64,000 bases of DNA from RGIG9379 sp031553005 (GTDB taxonomy: Bacteria; Bacteroidota; Bacteroidia; Bacteroidales; Paludibacteraceae), in the NCBI GenBank assembly GCA_031553005.1, contig JAVBMA010000004.1:1-64000 (forward strand), given 5' to 3'. Made by a program: the position numbers and the translations under genes. Within the stretch, counting starts at the first letter, position 1. Every line of letters starts with the position of its first letter. The notes beneath the pieces are model-generated. The model was not told the DNA's origin, ran no database searches, and saw only the letters and a program-made list of their open reading frames with translations. Below, one piece after another: positions 25,978 through 36,500 of this stretch.

Positions 25978-27036
25978 CTAAATATTTCTCATTTCCGACA
26001 AAAAAATATCCGTCAGGCGGGAGATTGCATAATCTCCGATTTTTGATTCGTCGATTTCTATAAAAATAGAATTTTCATTCTTTCTATAATCAGCATCAAC
26101 CTCCAGAAAGTGCGCGTAAATATGTTGATGGCTTAATACATGCTTTACCGTAGGATGTATTTTCCTTATCTGTATATTTTTAAATTCGGTTTCGAGTACA
26201 CTAAAACCTGATTGGTTTTGTACCTCCTCTTCCCAAAGCTCACGTTCGGTCTCAATTAACGGCAATTCGTACAGGTTTTCCCAGATATCTTTCCCTTCTC
26301 TTTTGTGTAAATATGTTTTTACATTTTCTCCTGTGATATAGAAATAATAAAAATAACGGATCCGTTGTTTTGTTTTCTGTTTCTTGACAGGAAAATTCAT
26401 CCATGAGCGGTTTGCAAAAGCATAGCAACCATCTTGTAACGGACATTCGTTGCAATCGGGAGAGGCAGGAGTGCAAATTATTGCCCCCAAATCCATAATC
26501 GCCTGATTATGCAATCCCGGATTTTCTTTATCCAATAATTCCTGCGCAAGTCCTGAAAAACTCTTTTTCCCTTCACTGCTGTCTATCGGAGTCTCTATTC
26601 CGAAAAAACGCGACAGGACACGGAATACATTTCCGTCGACCACCGCATAGGGAGAGCCATAAGCAAAGGAACAGATAGCAGCAGCAGTATATTCTCCGAT
26701 ACCTTTTAGTTTTAATATGGATTGATAGTCTGTGGGAAAAATACCATTATGAATGGACGTTATAGTGCGGGCGGCAGTATGCAGGTTCCGTGCACGGCTG
26801 TAATAACCCAGGCCTTGCCAAAACTTTAATACTTCATCTTCACAGGCATCACTTAAAGAAGTAACGGTTGGAAAACGGCGGACGAATCTTTCGTAATAAG
26901 CTAATCCCTGATTAACCCTTGTCTGTTGCAAAATGATTTCTGAAATCCATATTTTGTAAGGATCTGAAGATTCCCTCCAAGGCAACTCTCTTTTGTTTAA
27001 AAGATACCAATTAATCAGCTTTTTACTAAAATTCAT
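25978..27036 (-). CDS. mutY: A/G-specific adenine DNA glycosylase
   Basis: A 352-residue MutY, which removes adenine paired with 8-oxoguanine. The catalytic Glu33 (ISEIILQQTRV), helix-hairpin-helix LKGIGEYTAAAI, catalytic Asp134 (VDGNVFR) and the 4Fe-4S cluster Cys188-x6-Cys195-x2-Cys198-x5-Cys204 are all present. The C-terminal NUDIX-like domain that reads oxoG is there (about 230-350). It is divergent from HU. In other Bacteroidetes ssb and gldE are usually next on this side; here ettA is. Confidence 0.97.
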   Translation of the reverse strand: MNFSKKLINWYLLNKRELPWRESSDPYKIWISEIILQQTRVNQGLAYYERFVRRFPTVTSLSDACEDEVLKFWQGLGYYSRARNLHTAARTITSIHNGIFPTDYQSILKLKGIGEYTAAAICSFAYGSPYAVVDGNVFRVLSRFFGIETPIDSSEGKKSFSGLAQELLDKENPGLHNQAIMDLGAIICTPASPDCNECPLQDGCYAFANRSWMNFPVKKQKTKQRIRYFYYFYITGENVKTYLHKREGKDIWENLYELPLIETERELWEEEVQNQSGFSVLETEFKNIQIRKIHPTVKHVLSHQHIYAHFLEVDADYRKNENSIFIEIDESKIGDYAISRLTDIFLSEMRNI

Positions 27037-27196
27037 GGATTGTATTATTAACTGTCATTTAGAAATTTAAATTTTGTTTCTATCTCTTAAATATTGATTA
27101 CCTGTAATTTAAATATGGAAGTTTACGCGTTTAAATTTATCCTTTTATTTTTTTATAAAAAAGGGCTTTATTGTTTTTTAAAATAGAGAAAAGCCT

Positions 27197-27204
27197 TATA
27201 TTTG
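27197..27204 (+). promoter_or_regulatory. -7 element of the HU promoter
   Basis: TATATTTG, an exact TAnnTTTG, 57 bases before the HU start. The nearest TTG (27171) is slightly further upstream than usual. Confidence 0.5.
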
Positions 27205-27260
27205 TACCCTGATTTTAAGACTAATATATTCTAAGTATAACAGTATAAATATTTATTGAG

Positions 27261-27536
27261 ATGACAAAAGCTGATATCGTTAATGAGATTTCAAAATCAA
27301 CAGGTATTGATAAACTTGATGTTTTGAAGACCGTTGAATCTTTTATGGAAGAGGTTAAAAATTCTTTAGAAAAGGGAGAAAATGTATACCTAAGAGGATT
27401 TGGTTCTTTCATTGTTAAAAAGAGAGCACAAAAAACGGCTCGTAACATATCTCAGAATACGACCATTATCATTCCGGAACATAGTATTCCTGCTTTCAAA
27501 CCGGCTAAGACATTTGTTGCAAATGTAAAAAAATAA
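27261..27536 (+). CDS. HU/IHF family DNA-binding protein
   Basis: A 91-residue nucleoid protein. It opens MTKADIVNEISKSTGIDK and carries the dimer core and the GFGSFIVKKRAQKTARN arm that inserts into the minor groove, ending at PAFKPAKTFVANVKK. Length is standard. It is divergent from mutY and lies upstream of the 30-residue basic protein and rng, a conserved order in Bacteroidetes. Whether it acts as HU or IHF cannot be told from sequence. Confidence 0.95.
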   Translation: MTKADIVNEISKSTGIDKLDVLKTVESFMEEVKNSLEKGENVYLRGFGSFIVKKRAQKTARNISQNTTIIIPEHSIPAFKPAKTFVANVKK

Positions 27537-27569
27537 TAACAATATATTTGAATTTTAAAAATTACGAAA

Positions 27570-27662
27570 ATGCCAAGCGGAAAAAAAAGAAAAAGACATA
27601 AAATGTCAACCCATAAACGTAAAAAAAGATTGAAGAAAAATCGTCATAAGAAAAAGAAATAA
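27570..27662 (+). CDS. 30-residue very basic protein, possible ribosomal protein
   Basis: A tiny gene below the usual size cut-off. ATG 27570 to TAA 27662 codes for 30 residues: after MPSGKKRKRHKMSTHKRKKR only Leu, Lys, Asn, Arg and His follow. Twenty-one of the thirty residues are Lys, Arg or His. I recall near-identical short proteins between HU and rng in many Bacteroidetes. The composition is that of small ribosomal proteins such as THX or bL36-like tails. It is followed by a strong terminator, so it is probably co-transcribed with HU. The function is not established here. Confidence 0.8.
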   Translation: MPSGKKRKRHKMSTHKRKKRLKKNRHKKKK

Positions 27663-27695
27663 TTTGATCGTTTTATTTTATGTTGATTAAAAAAT

Positions 27696-27740
27696 AAAGA
27701 ACAAACTTAAAGTCTACTTTTAAGTTTGTTCTTTGTTTTA
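27696..27740 (+). terminator. Terminator after HU and the small basic protein
   Basis: A 16-bp stem (AAAGAACAAACTTAAA at 27696-27711 with 27719-27734) followed by GTTTTA. The rng start codon is 34 bases after the stem. Confidence 0.8.
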
Positions 27741-27767
27741 GTAACAAATTTATAATTTTATAAAAAG

Positions 27768-29372
27768 GTGAATAGCGAATTAGTAATTGATGTCCACGCA
27801 TCGCAAATATCGATTGCTCTTCTTGAGGAAAAGAGACTGGTAGAACTTCATAAGGAGAATCGTACCGGAGCTTTTTCTGTGGGCGATATATATCTTGCTA
27901 ATGTGCGAAAAATGATGCCCGGACTAAATGCAGCATTCGTTGACGTAGGTTATGAAAAGGGCGCTTTTCTACACTATCAGGATTTGGGTCCGCAATTTGG
28001 TTCTTTAGCTGCTTTTACAAAAGAGCTGGTTAATAATGCCAAAAGCAACAAAAGACCCCCGTCATTATCTAAAATACAAATTCAAAAAGAAATCAGTAAA
28101 ACGGGTTCTATTACCGAAGTTCTTGCACAAGGACAAGAGATTCTTGTTCAGATAGCTAAAGAACCGATTTCGACAAAAGGTCCCCGTTTGACATCTGAAC
28201 TTTCCATTGCCGGGCGTTTTCTGGTGCTTATGCCGTTTTCTGACAAAGTATACGTATCTCAGAAAATCAAATCTTCGGATGAACGCAACCGGATTAAGCA
28301 ATTGATCAGAAGCATTAAACCGAAGAATTTCGGGGTTATCGTGCGGACAGTTGCAGAAGGAAAGAAAGTCGCTGAATTAGATAATGAATTGAAAGTCCTT
28401 GTAAAACGCTGGGAAGACGGACTTGCCAAGATTGGAAAGGCGGCCAAGCCTCCCGTGTTAATGTATGAGGAAATCGGACGGATGGTTGGTATATTGAGGG
28501 ATATTTTTAATCCTTCTTTTGAAAGTATCCATGTGAACGATAAAGGCGTCTATGATGAAATATGCGACTATGTAAAGATGATTGCTCCAGAGAGAATAGG
28601 AATTGTAAATCTGTATGATGGTGAAATTCCGATATTTGACCATTTTGCAATTACAAAACAGATTAAATCCTCTTTCGGAAAAACAGTATCTTTTAAGAAC
28701 GGCGCATATCTTATTGTAGAACACACCGAAGCCATGCATGTGATAGACGTTAACAGCGGAAATAAATCCAAAGCTGCTAATGATCAGGAAACAAACGCCC
28801 TTGAAGTGAATCTGGCTGCAGCCGATGAGATTGCAAGGCAACTACGCTTGCGAAATATGGGTGGTATTATTGTGATCGATTTTATCGATATGCTCAGTGC
28901 CGATAATCGGGAGAAACTGTATGAAAGGATGAGAAATAACATGCTTTTAGACAGGGCAAAACACAATATATTGCAATTGAGTAAATTCGGATTAATGCAG
29001 ATTACCCGTCAGCGGGTTCGTCCGGAAATGCATATCGACACAGAAGAAGTGTGTCCGACATGCTATGGAAAAGGTATTTCCCAACCTTCTATTTTATTTG
29101 TCGACTCGTTAGAAAATAAAATAGATTACTTGGTAAATGTATTGAAAATCAAAAAAGTTAAGTTGATGGTTCATCCGTATATTGCGGCATTTATCAATCA
29201 AGGTTTTCCATTCTTCTCTTTAAAGTGGAAATGGAAACGAAAATACAGCTCTGCTTTTTCACTTATACCGTCTCAGGAACTGGCATTTCTCCAATATCAA
29301 TTTATTGATGAATCCGGTAATGAAATAGATCTCAAAGAAGAGGTCGAGACAGTATCAATAAAGAAAAAATAG
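27768..29372 (+). CDS. rng: Ribonuclease E/G family protein
   Basis: A 534-residue RNase G-type endoribonuclease for rRNA and mRNA processing. An S1 domain lies at about 35-130 (GDIYLANVRKMMPGLNAAFVDVG). The two catalytic Asp are in MHVIDVNSG and GGIIVIDFIDM, and the zinc-link is CPTCYGKG. There is no long C-terminal degradosome scaffold. The start is GTG 27768, with AAAAAGG in front. It follows HU and the small basic protein. A terminator follows. Confidence 0.96.
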   Translation: MNSELVIDVHASQISIALLEEKRLVELHKENRTGAFSVGDIYLANVRKMMPGLNAAFVDVGYEKGAFLHYQDLGPQFGSLAAFTKELVNNAKSNKRPPSLSKIQIQKEISKTGSITEVLAQGQEILVQIAKEPISTKGPRLTSELSIAGRFLVLMPFSDKVYVSQKIKSSDERNRIKQLIRSIKPKNFGVIVRTVAEGKKVAELDNELKVLVKRWEDGLAKIGKAAKPPVLMYEEIGRMVGILRDIFNPSFESIHVNDKGVYDEICDYVKMIAPERIGIVNLYDGEIPIFDHFAITKQIKSSFGKTVSFKNGAYLIVEHTEAMHVIDVNSGNKSKAANDQETNALEVNLAAADEIARQLRLRNMGGIIVIDFIDMLSADNREKLYERMRNNMLLDRAKHNILQLSKFGLMQITRQRVRPEMHIDTEEVCPTCYGKGISQPSILFVDSLENKIDYLVNVLKIKKVKLMVHPYIAAFINQGFPFFSLKWKWKRKYSSAFSLIPSQELAFLQYQFIDESGNEIDLKEEVETVSIKKK

Positions 29373-29390
29373 ATAAAAAGAATAAACAAG

Positions 29391-29419
29391 GATGGAAGCA
29401 AAAAGCTTCCATCTTTTGT
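29391..29419 (+). terminator. Terminator of rng
   Basis: GATGGAAGC (29391-29399) pairs with GCTTCCATC (29405-29413) around AAAAA, followed by TTTTG. Confidence 0.85.
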
Positions 29420-29484
29420 TTGTGAAAAGAGGTAAAACCTAGACATTGAACCGGAAAATATTACTGATATATGGAGATTTATTA

Positions 29485-29492
29485 TATATTTG
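29485..29492 (+). promoter_or_regulatory. -7 element before the first CotH gene
   Basis: TATATTTG, 34 bases before ATG 29526. A possible TTG start at 29490 would lie inside this element, which supports the later ATG. Confidence 0.55.
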
Positions 29493-29525
29493 TGTTTTAA
29501 ACACATTAAACTGAAATCTTTTATC

Positions 29526-32500
29526 ATGAGGCAAAAATCATTTTTTCTTTTTTGTTTCTTTTTTTTGCAGTTTTCATTCCTGAAAGCTGCTGTTTTTATT
29601 AATGAATTAATGCCAAAGAATCTTTCCAGCGTTATAAATGAAGATTTTAATTTTGAAGGCTGGGCAGAACTATATAATTCAGGTACACAAAGTGTAGATA
29701 TTTCAAATTACTATTTCTCTGATGATTTGGGTAATCTTTTGAAATGGCAGATAAAAACAGACGGGTTATTGGAGCCCGGGCAATTTGTTGTTATCTACTT
29801 TGATGAACTCGATAAGGAAAATCATGCCAGTTTTAAGTTAAAAACCGAAAATGGCGTTTTATATCTATCCGACAAACAGGAAAACCGCATAGACCGGCTC
29901 TCTTACATAATTTCTAAAAGAAATATTTCTTATGGAAGAATGACCGATGGAGGTTCAAAGTTGGTATTCTTTTTTAATGCCACACCGGGAAAAAGTAATA
30001 ACGGAGAGGCTTCAACTCTTGAGCAGGCAAGTATCCCTGTTTTTAGTTTGCCTGCCGGTTTCTATACAACTACACAACAAGTGACGATACAATCGGCTAC
30101 TGCCGGAGCCAAGATATACTATACAACAGACGGTTCCGAACCTCAGCCGGATGTATCCAAACTTTATACGGCTCCAATACCCGTAAGTAAAACCATGCCT
30201 CTTCGAGCGATTGCAGTAGTCGAGGGAGCTTTGCCCAGCGAAATCGAAACCGCATCATACTTTATCAATCCGGGAAATATCAAATTACCGGTAATCTCAT
30301 TGGTTACCGATTCAGTAATGCTTTATAGCAAGGAAATAGGTATGTTGGTTGCCGGAATTAACGGATCGGCTGTTCCCGGTTATTGTAGCGGACCGGATTC
30401 AAAAGCGAATTATTGGAATGATTGGGATCGTCCGTGTAATTTTGAACTTTTTGATGAGGCCCGCCAACGGCAATTAAATCAGGAAGTGAAAATTTCCAAT
30501 TATGGAAACTGCTCCCGTACTAAATACGTAAAATCAATCAAGATAAATGCCACTAAAGCTCATGGTGGAGAAGATGGCAATAAATTGAATTATGCCATTT
30601 TTAAAGAAAAACCGAATTTAAAGTGGAAAAGCATTGTGTTGAGGAATTCGGGAAATGATTTCGGACACTCTTTTCTTCGCGATGCTTTTATGCAAACTAT
30701 TATATCCGGACAAATGGATATCGACCATCAGGCATATCAACCCTCGGTAGTTTTTGTCAATGGCAAATATTATGGGATGTTGAATATCCGGGAGCGAACC
30801 AACAAAGATTTTGTTTATTCGAATTACGGGCTCGACGAACAGGAGTTTGATTTGGTTGAGTCTGCATGGGGAGGTGGAAGCACGGATTATGAAGAACTTA
30901 TCGGACTCTCTTACCATAGCGATATGAATACTTCGTATGTCTATGACCGGATTAAATCGCAGATCGATATTGATGAATTTTTAAACTATTTCATAGCCGA
31001 AATTTACTACGCTAATACAGATTGGCCCGGAGGTAATACTAAAGCTTGGAAACGGAAAGTAAACGGAAAATGGAGATGGATTCTTTACGATACGGATTTT
31101 GGCTTTTCGTTATATGGATCTAATTATTCTACAAATACATTGACAAAGGCTGCAGAACATCCTCTTTTTGCTGGTTTCTTGAAGAATGACAAAATAAAAG
31201 AGCAATTTGTTACCAAATTTATTATTAATCTGGCGACAACTTTTGATACAGATAGAGTAATTACTCTTCTAAATGAAATGGCAAACTACATAAAATCCGA
31301 TGCTCTTAGCTATGAATCTTACCTTAATAAAGACAAATGGAGAATGGAGGTTGGTTCATGGACAGATGATATTGAAACGATGAGAACTTTTGCCAGGCAG
31401 AGGCCGGAAAATATTTACAAACATTTGAAAAGTTATTTTAACTTAGGAAGTATCACTCCTCTCCATATCCATTCGGATATAGAAAACGTGAGTTACGTTT
31501 TGAATGGAGAAAGAATAGGAGTTGCCGACTTTTCAGGTTTCTATTTTAATGGATCCGATTTACACCTTACGCCTGTTGCTCCGGATGGGTATCGTTTCAA
31601 ACATTGGGAGATCCGGAAAGAAAATCCGTGGATCAGCTTTGATGCGACATGGAACTATTATGATAAAGGAGAAGTCACCTCTGCTCAATGGAAGGGTTTA
31701 AATTACGATGATTCTGAATGGGAATCAGGACAAGCCCCTTTAGGATATGGAATAAGTAGTCTTATCAAAACTACCGTAAAGTATGGTGGTTCAATGGCTA
31801 ATAGAAATATAACCACTTACTTCCGGAAGGAGATAAATGTAGAAGACTTGTCGAAAGTCGGAAAATTGTATTTTACTTTACAACTAAATGACGGTGCGGT
31901 GGTTTACCTGAACGGTACCGAAATCCACCGGGAGAATCTTCCTGAGGGAGTAATTGAATATTCGACTAAAACCACCGAAAATTTATATTCATTGTATCGT
32001 GAATCTGTTTTTGAGCTAGCCCCTGATTTATTACAGCAAGGAAAGAATGTTTTGGCTGTTGAAGTACACCAAGCTAGTGCAACAAGCACATCTCTTGCTT
32101 TTGCTTTGGAAATGGAAGAAGAAAACTCAAAAATATTACTTTCTACGGATGCTCGTTTAACCTATGAGGAAGTATTTTCCGGAGGCGATTATAAAGCTGT
32201 TTTCGAACAGGATCCGGAATGGCAGGATCCGATGCTGCCTAAATTATACTTGAGCGAAATATGTATTTCTAACAGCCAATATGTAGACGAATTTTTTGAA
32301 AGCGATGACTGGATCGAAATTTATAATAATGCAAGTTCACCTGTTAATATCGCAGGAATGTATGTTTCGGATTCAAAAAGCAATTTGAGGAAATACCAAA
32401 TTCCGGATAATGCTAGCCCGAAAACGACAGTTCCGGCAAAGGGCTATCTTATTCTTTGGGCTGACGGTCAACCGGAGCAAGGTCCGTTGCATACTAATTT

Positions 32501-32954
32501 TTCTCTGTCTGCAACCCGGGCGCAAACCGTTTCAATGTCACAAGTAATAGATGGTGAATTGTACGTAATCGATTCTGTTAGCTATAAATTGCATGGCAAG
32601 GGCGAAACATTTGCCCGTTTTTCATATGATTTTGAAGGTGAATGGAAAGTTACTTCACGCCCGACTTTTGCCGTTGCAAATACTTATGCGGTTCCTACGG
32701 ACATACCATCTGTCTTTTCTGACCGAGATATTGCAGTGATATATCCGAATCCTGTTTCCGAAACGCTTTGGTTCTCTTTGTCCAGATCGACCGAAGCCAC
32801 AGTGACGATATTGAATCTGACGGGTAACCAAGTGCTTCAACGCAGGATTTCGGACGGTGAAGGTGTTGATGTCTCGCGGTTATCTTCAGGATTGTATTTA
32901 GCTGTTATTAATAATCCGGAAGGGAAACAAGTGGTTAAATTTATCAAGAAATGA
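29526..32954 (+). CDS. Secreted multidomain CotH-kinase protein with T9SS tail (copy 1)
   Basis: About 1142 residues. Order: signal peptide (1-22), lamin-tail domain (about 22-150), FN3-associated repeat (YYTTDGSEPQP near 198), CotH-like atypical kinase (about 250-600; RERTNKDFVYSNYGLDE near 422 and the metal-binding DTDFGF near 521), an InlB-like strand repeat, a jelly-roll-like domain (about 705-860, ending AVEVHQ), a second lamin-tail domain (from about 906), and a Por secretion tail (YPNPVSE near 1072, ending VVKFIKK). CotH in Bacillus phosphorylates spore-coat proteins; the substrate here is unknown. The tail predicts export by the T9SS, whose parts porT and sprA are in this window. ATG 29526 gives a clean signal peptide. 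Confidence 0.9.
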   Translation: MRQKSFFLFCFFFLQFSFLKAAVFINELMPKNLSSVINEDFNFEGWAELYNSGTQSVDISNYYFSDDLGNLLKWQIKTDGLLEPGQFVVIYFDELDKENHASFKLKTENGVLYLSDKQENRIDRLSYIISKRNISYGRMTDGGSKLVFFFNATPGKSNNGEASTLEQASIPVFSLPAGFYTTTQQVTIQSATAGAKIYYTTDGSEPQPDVSKLYTAPIPVSKTMPLRAIAVVEGALPSEIETASYFINPGNIKLPVISLVTDSVMLYSKEIGMLVAGINGSAVPGYCSGPDSKANYWNDWDRPCNFELFDEARQRQLNQEVKISNYGNCSRTKYVKSIKINATKAHGGEDGNKLNYAIFKEKPNLKWKSIVLRNSGNDFGHSFLRDAFMQTIISGQMDIDHQAYQPSVVFVNGKYYGMLNIRERTNKDFVYSNYGLDEQEFDLVESAWGGGSTDYEELIGLSYHSDMNTSYVYDRIKSQIDIDEFLNYFIAEIYYANTDWPGGNTKAWKRKVNGKWRWILYDTDFGFSLYGSNYSTNTLTKAAEHPLFAGFLKNDKIKEQFVTKFIINLATTFDTDRVITLLNEMANYIKSDALSYESYLNKDKWRMEVGSWTDDIETMRTFARQRPENIYKHLKSYFNLGSITPLHIHSDIENVSYVLNGERIGVADFSGFYFNGSDLHLTPVAPDGYRFKHWEIRKENPWISFDATWNYYDKGEVTSAQWKGLNYDDSEWESGQAPLGYGISSLIKTTVKYGGSMANRNITTYFRKEINVEDLSKVGKLYFTLQLNDGAVVYLNGTEIHRENLPEGVIEYSTKTTENLYSLYRESVFELAPDLLQQGKNVLAVEVHQASATSTSLAFALEMEEENSKILLSTDARLTYEEVFSGGDYKAVFEQDPEWQDPMLPKLYLSEICISNSQYVDEFFESDDWIEIYNNASSPVNIAGMYVSDSKSNLRKYQIPDNASPKTTVPAKGYLILWADGQPEQGPLHTNFSLSATRAQTVSMSQVIDGELYVIDSVSYKLHGKGETFARFSYDFEGEWKVTSRPTFAVANTYAVPTDIPSVFSDRDIAVIYPNPVSETLWFSLSRSTEATVTILNLTGNQVLQRRISDGEGVDVSRLSSGLYLAVINNPEGKQVVKFIKK

Positions 32955-33568
32955 TAAATAAATGTTTTGTAACAGCTTTCGGAGTTTTTAATGGCATAAA
33001 TCCGTTGTATGGCATGTTTTTTGTGTTTTCCTTTATGCATAGAGGTTATAACGCGATTGAAAATAAAAATGTGTTTATTTCAATAAATTGATTATATTTA
33101 ATCGCTTTTTTGATCAGTTAAATAATATTAGCAACATTAGTTCAAATTACGAAAAGATATTATATGTTAAAAACGAATTTAATGAGTTATCCAGATCGAG
33201 TATTTTAGGGTTGAATATATAAACATTTCGATTCACAAGTTCAAGGCAAATTGATTAAAAACTTCTATGCACTCAATTATTTGAGTGTAAGGGTTGAATT
33301 TTACTCTTTTTGTAAATTCAGGAAAACGAACTGGAGTTTTCTCTTTTATGGAAAATAAATTATGCCGGGTTTTTAGGATGGCTTAATTGGTTTTTTATAG
33401 AAAAGGAACAGCTTGATAAACAATTGCAACTAGACAACAAAAATATTGACGAACAAGACGTATATTATTGGAATGAGCTGGTTTTATCTGCCGAATAAGA
33501 AAGATTTTGGGCTTTGTTAGAGGCGGTATTTGTGGGATTAGAATATATAAACTAAAAAATTATAGAAT
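32955..33568. other. Gap between the two CotH genes
   Basis: AT-rich, no intact gene. A stretch at 33316-33498 has 60 codons without a stop but no start codon, and may be a gene remnant. No repeat-family element or clear promoter is seen. Confidence 0.5.
33316..33498 (+). pseudogene. Possible remnant of a small gene
   Basis: After a stop at 33313, 60 codons stay open to TAA 33496-33498. The translation is protein-like (WKINYAGFLGWLNWFFIEKE then EQDVYYWNELVLSAE). It has no start codon. Upstream in another frame, a second open stretch from about 33230 encodes KNFYALNYLSVRVEFYSF, so a frameshift may separate two halves. I do not recognise it; chance is not excluded. Confidence 0.3.
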
Positions 33569-36500
33569 ATGCGTAAATTATATTGGGGGATAATCACATT
33601 TTTTCTTGCATTACTGAATTCTTATTCTTTACATGCTGATATTATTTTGAATGAAATAATGCCTTGTAATGTGTCGACAATAATGAATGATGCACAGAAC
33701 TACACAGGTTGGGTAGAAGTTTATAATAATTCTACAAGTTCTGTAAATCTTAGAGGATACACGTTTGTGAACGAGTATCTGAATAAATCAAAAGAAACGA
33801 AATTTCATGAGTGGACAGTCTCTGCGGATGTGACTATTCCGGGCGGAGGCTATGTGTTGTTTTTCTTTGATGAAGAACCCGGAGATAAGCATGCTTCCTA
33901 TAAGTTAGAAACAGACGGAGGTCTCCTAAGATTATTGGATAATGCAGGGACGAAAGTAAATGAGTTGAGTTACGGTAATATGTTTGCGCATGTCTCTTGG
34001 GGAAGATATAAAAATGATGAAGGCTATATGGTTAAACCGACACCCGGCGCCGCGAATTCAGCATGTGTTACCTATGCAAAAAGAGCGACAAAACCTACAT
34101 TTGGAATGACTCCCGGTTTTTATACTTCAGCTATTAATGTTTCCTTGCAATCGGAATCGGGAGCTACTATTTATTACACCACAGATGGTTCCGAACCAAC
34201 TGAGCTATCAACCAAATATTCAAGTGCGGTAGCTATTTCCAAGACTACTGTAATCAGAGCCCGGGCATATAGAGACGGTTATGTATTAAGCGAAATTGCT
34301 ACCGGAACATTTATCTTTAATAAGGATGCCAAAGATAAAGATTATCACTCTTCATGCAAAGAATCTACCGTTCCTGTGATTTCGATTTCTACAAATCCTG
34401 ATAATTTCTTTGGAGACCAAAATGGAATATATGTTGTTGGAACAAATGGTATCCCAGGCGGCAGTAGTTGTGATACTAGAGTTGCAAATTACCAACAAGA
34501 CTGGAAAAGGCCTGTAAATTTTGAATATTTTGTAGACAAAAAACAAGTAATATCACAAGAACTTGATGCCGCAATTATGGGTGGATGTTCCAGGCAATAT
34601 GAAATGAAATCTTTAAAACTTACAGCATCCAAGAAATTAGGAAATAATAAGATACCATACGATTTCTTCCCGATTAAGAAAGGAAACGAATACAAAAGCC
34701 TTCAACTGCGTAATGGCGGTAATGATTATAATGATTCCAGAATAAGAGACGGTTTTATGCAAACATTGATACAGGGACGGATGAATATTGATTATCAGGC
34801 ATATCAACCTACTGCATTTTATATCAATGGAGAATATAGGGGGCAGATAGATTTAAGGGAAAGAACCAATAAGGATTTTGTCTATTCCAATTATGGATTG
34901 GATGAAGAAGATATTGATTTGTTGGAAATGGCTAATAAAACCGGTTTTGAAGTCTCAACCGGAGATATAAGTGCTTATAATTATTTGGTAGAAGAAGTAA
35001 AAGTAGGACAGACTTCACCTGGTTATTATGAAAAAATGGATCTGCTAATGGATTTGGATAGCTATATCGATTATCAGATTTTTGAACAATATATTGGTAA
35101 TACCGACTGGCCGGGTAATAATATGAAAATATGGAGGGAAAAAAATACCGGACGTTTCCGCTGGATTGTTTATGATACAGATTTCGGATTTGGACTCTAT
35201 GATCCCGGATATGAGAATTATTGTGATGTGACTCTGAATATGATTAATTTCGCACTAGGTAAAGGTGATGCAAAAAACTGGGCAAACAGAAGTTCATTTC
35301 ATGTAGAATTATTTGAAAATTTAATGAAGAACGAGACATTCCGTCAAAAGTTCTTAAATAAATATATTCTTCATCTGGGAACTACCTTTTTGACTTCTCG
35401 CGTGGTTTCTGTTTTGGACAGTATACAAGCTTTGGCAGAAAATGAAATCTGTGCCCATTGGAATAGATATAGTAAAGGTTGGGCAAGCAACCATTCAATG
35501 CACGACTTTGCTAATAAACGTACAGGCTATGTATATGGTCACTTGAAAGATTATTTCAAATTGGGAACTTCGACCGATCTTACTATTTCTGCAAATATTA
35601 CTAATGCAGACTTTATTCTGAACGGAGAAAGACTAAATTCATCCAAGTATACCGGTAAATATTATACAGGCAAGGATATTCAGGTTCAGCCGGTAGCTCC
35701 TACAGGATACAAATTTGTTTCGTGGAATCTGGCATCTACTTCAACTACGGAGTCAATCCTGAATTCTTCAACCGTATGGAAATATTATTATAAGGGAAAT
35801 CAACCGACAGGCAACTGGTATGAAGGTTCTTATGACGATACGGCATGGGACTCAGGAAGCGGTAAATTCGGATACGCCGATGATCGTACCTACGATGTAA
35901 CATTGGATTATGGAGGCGATAAGAATAACAAGTATATAACAGCTTACTTCCGTACTTCTTTTGATATTTCCGATTTGTCTGCGATTGATGAACTTTCGGG
36001 AACTTTAACCTACGATGACGCAGTGGTAATTTATATAAATGGACAGGAAGTAAAAAGATATATGCTTGCTGATGGTCCGGTTTCTTATGAAACACTTGCA
36101 ATTGACTATGTAAATGATGCAATCGCTACGTTTTCTATTGACAAGTCTTACCTGAAAGCAGGCAAAAACGTAATAGCAGTGGAAGTACATCAGAATGTTG
36201 CGACCAGTTCAGACCTTACATTTAAATTGAATATGGATGGAATGGTAATAAAAAACAGCACATCTAATCAGGCATATAGTGCAAATGTAACCGGCGATTT
36301 GGCTTTAATAGCAACATTTGAACGCTGCGAATATGTTAAACCTGCCTTGTTTATAAACGAATTATGTACATCTAACGGTGGTGAATCCGGATTTTCTAAT
36401 GAGTATGGAATTTATGCCGACTGGATTGAAATTTACAACGGAGGAGATATTGCTGTTGATTTGGCAGGAATGTATTTAACTGAACAAACGAAAGGCACAT

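Noticed and set aside
29490..29525. TTG start for the first CotH gene
   Set aside because: It lies inside the -7 element and would place 12 polar residues before the signal peptide.
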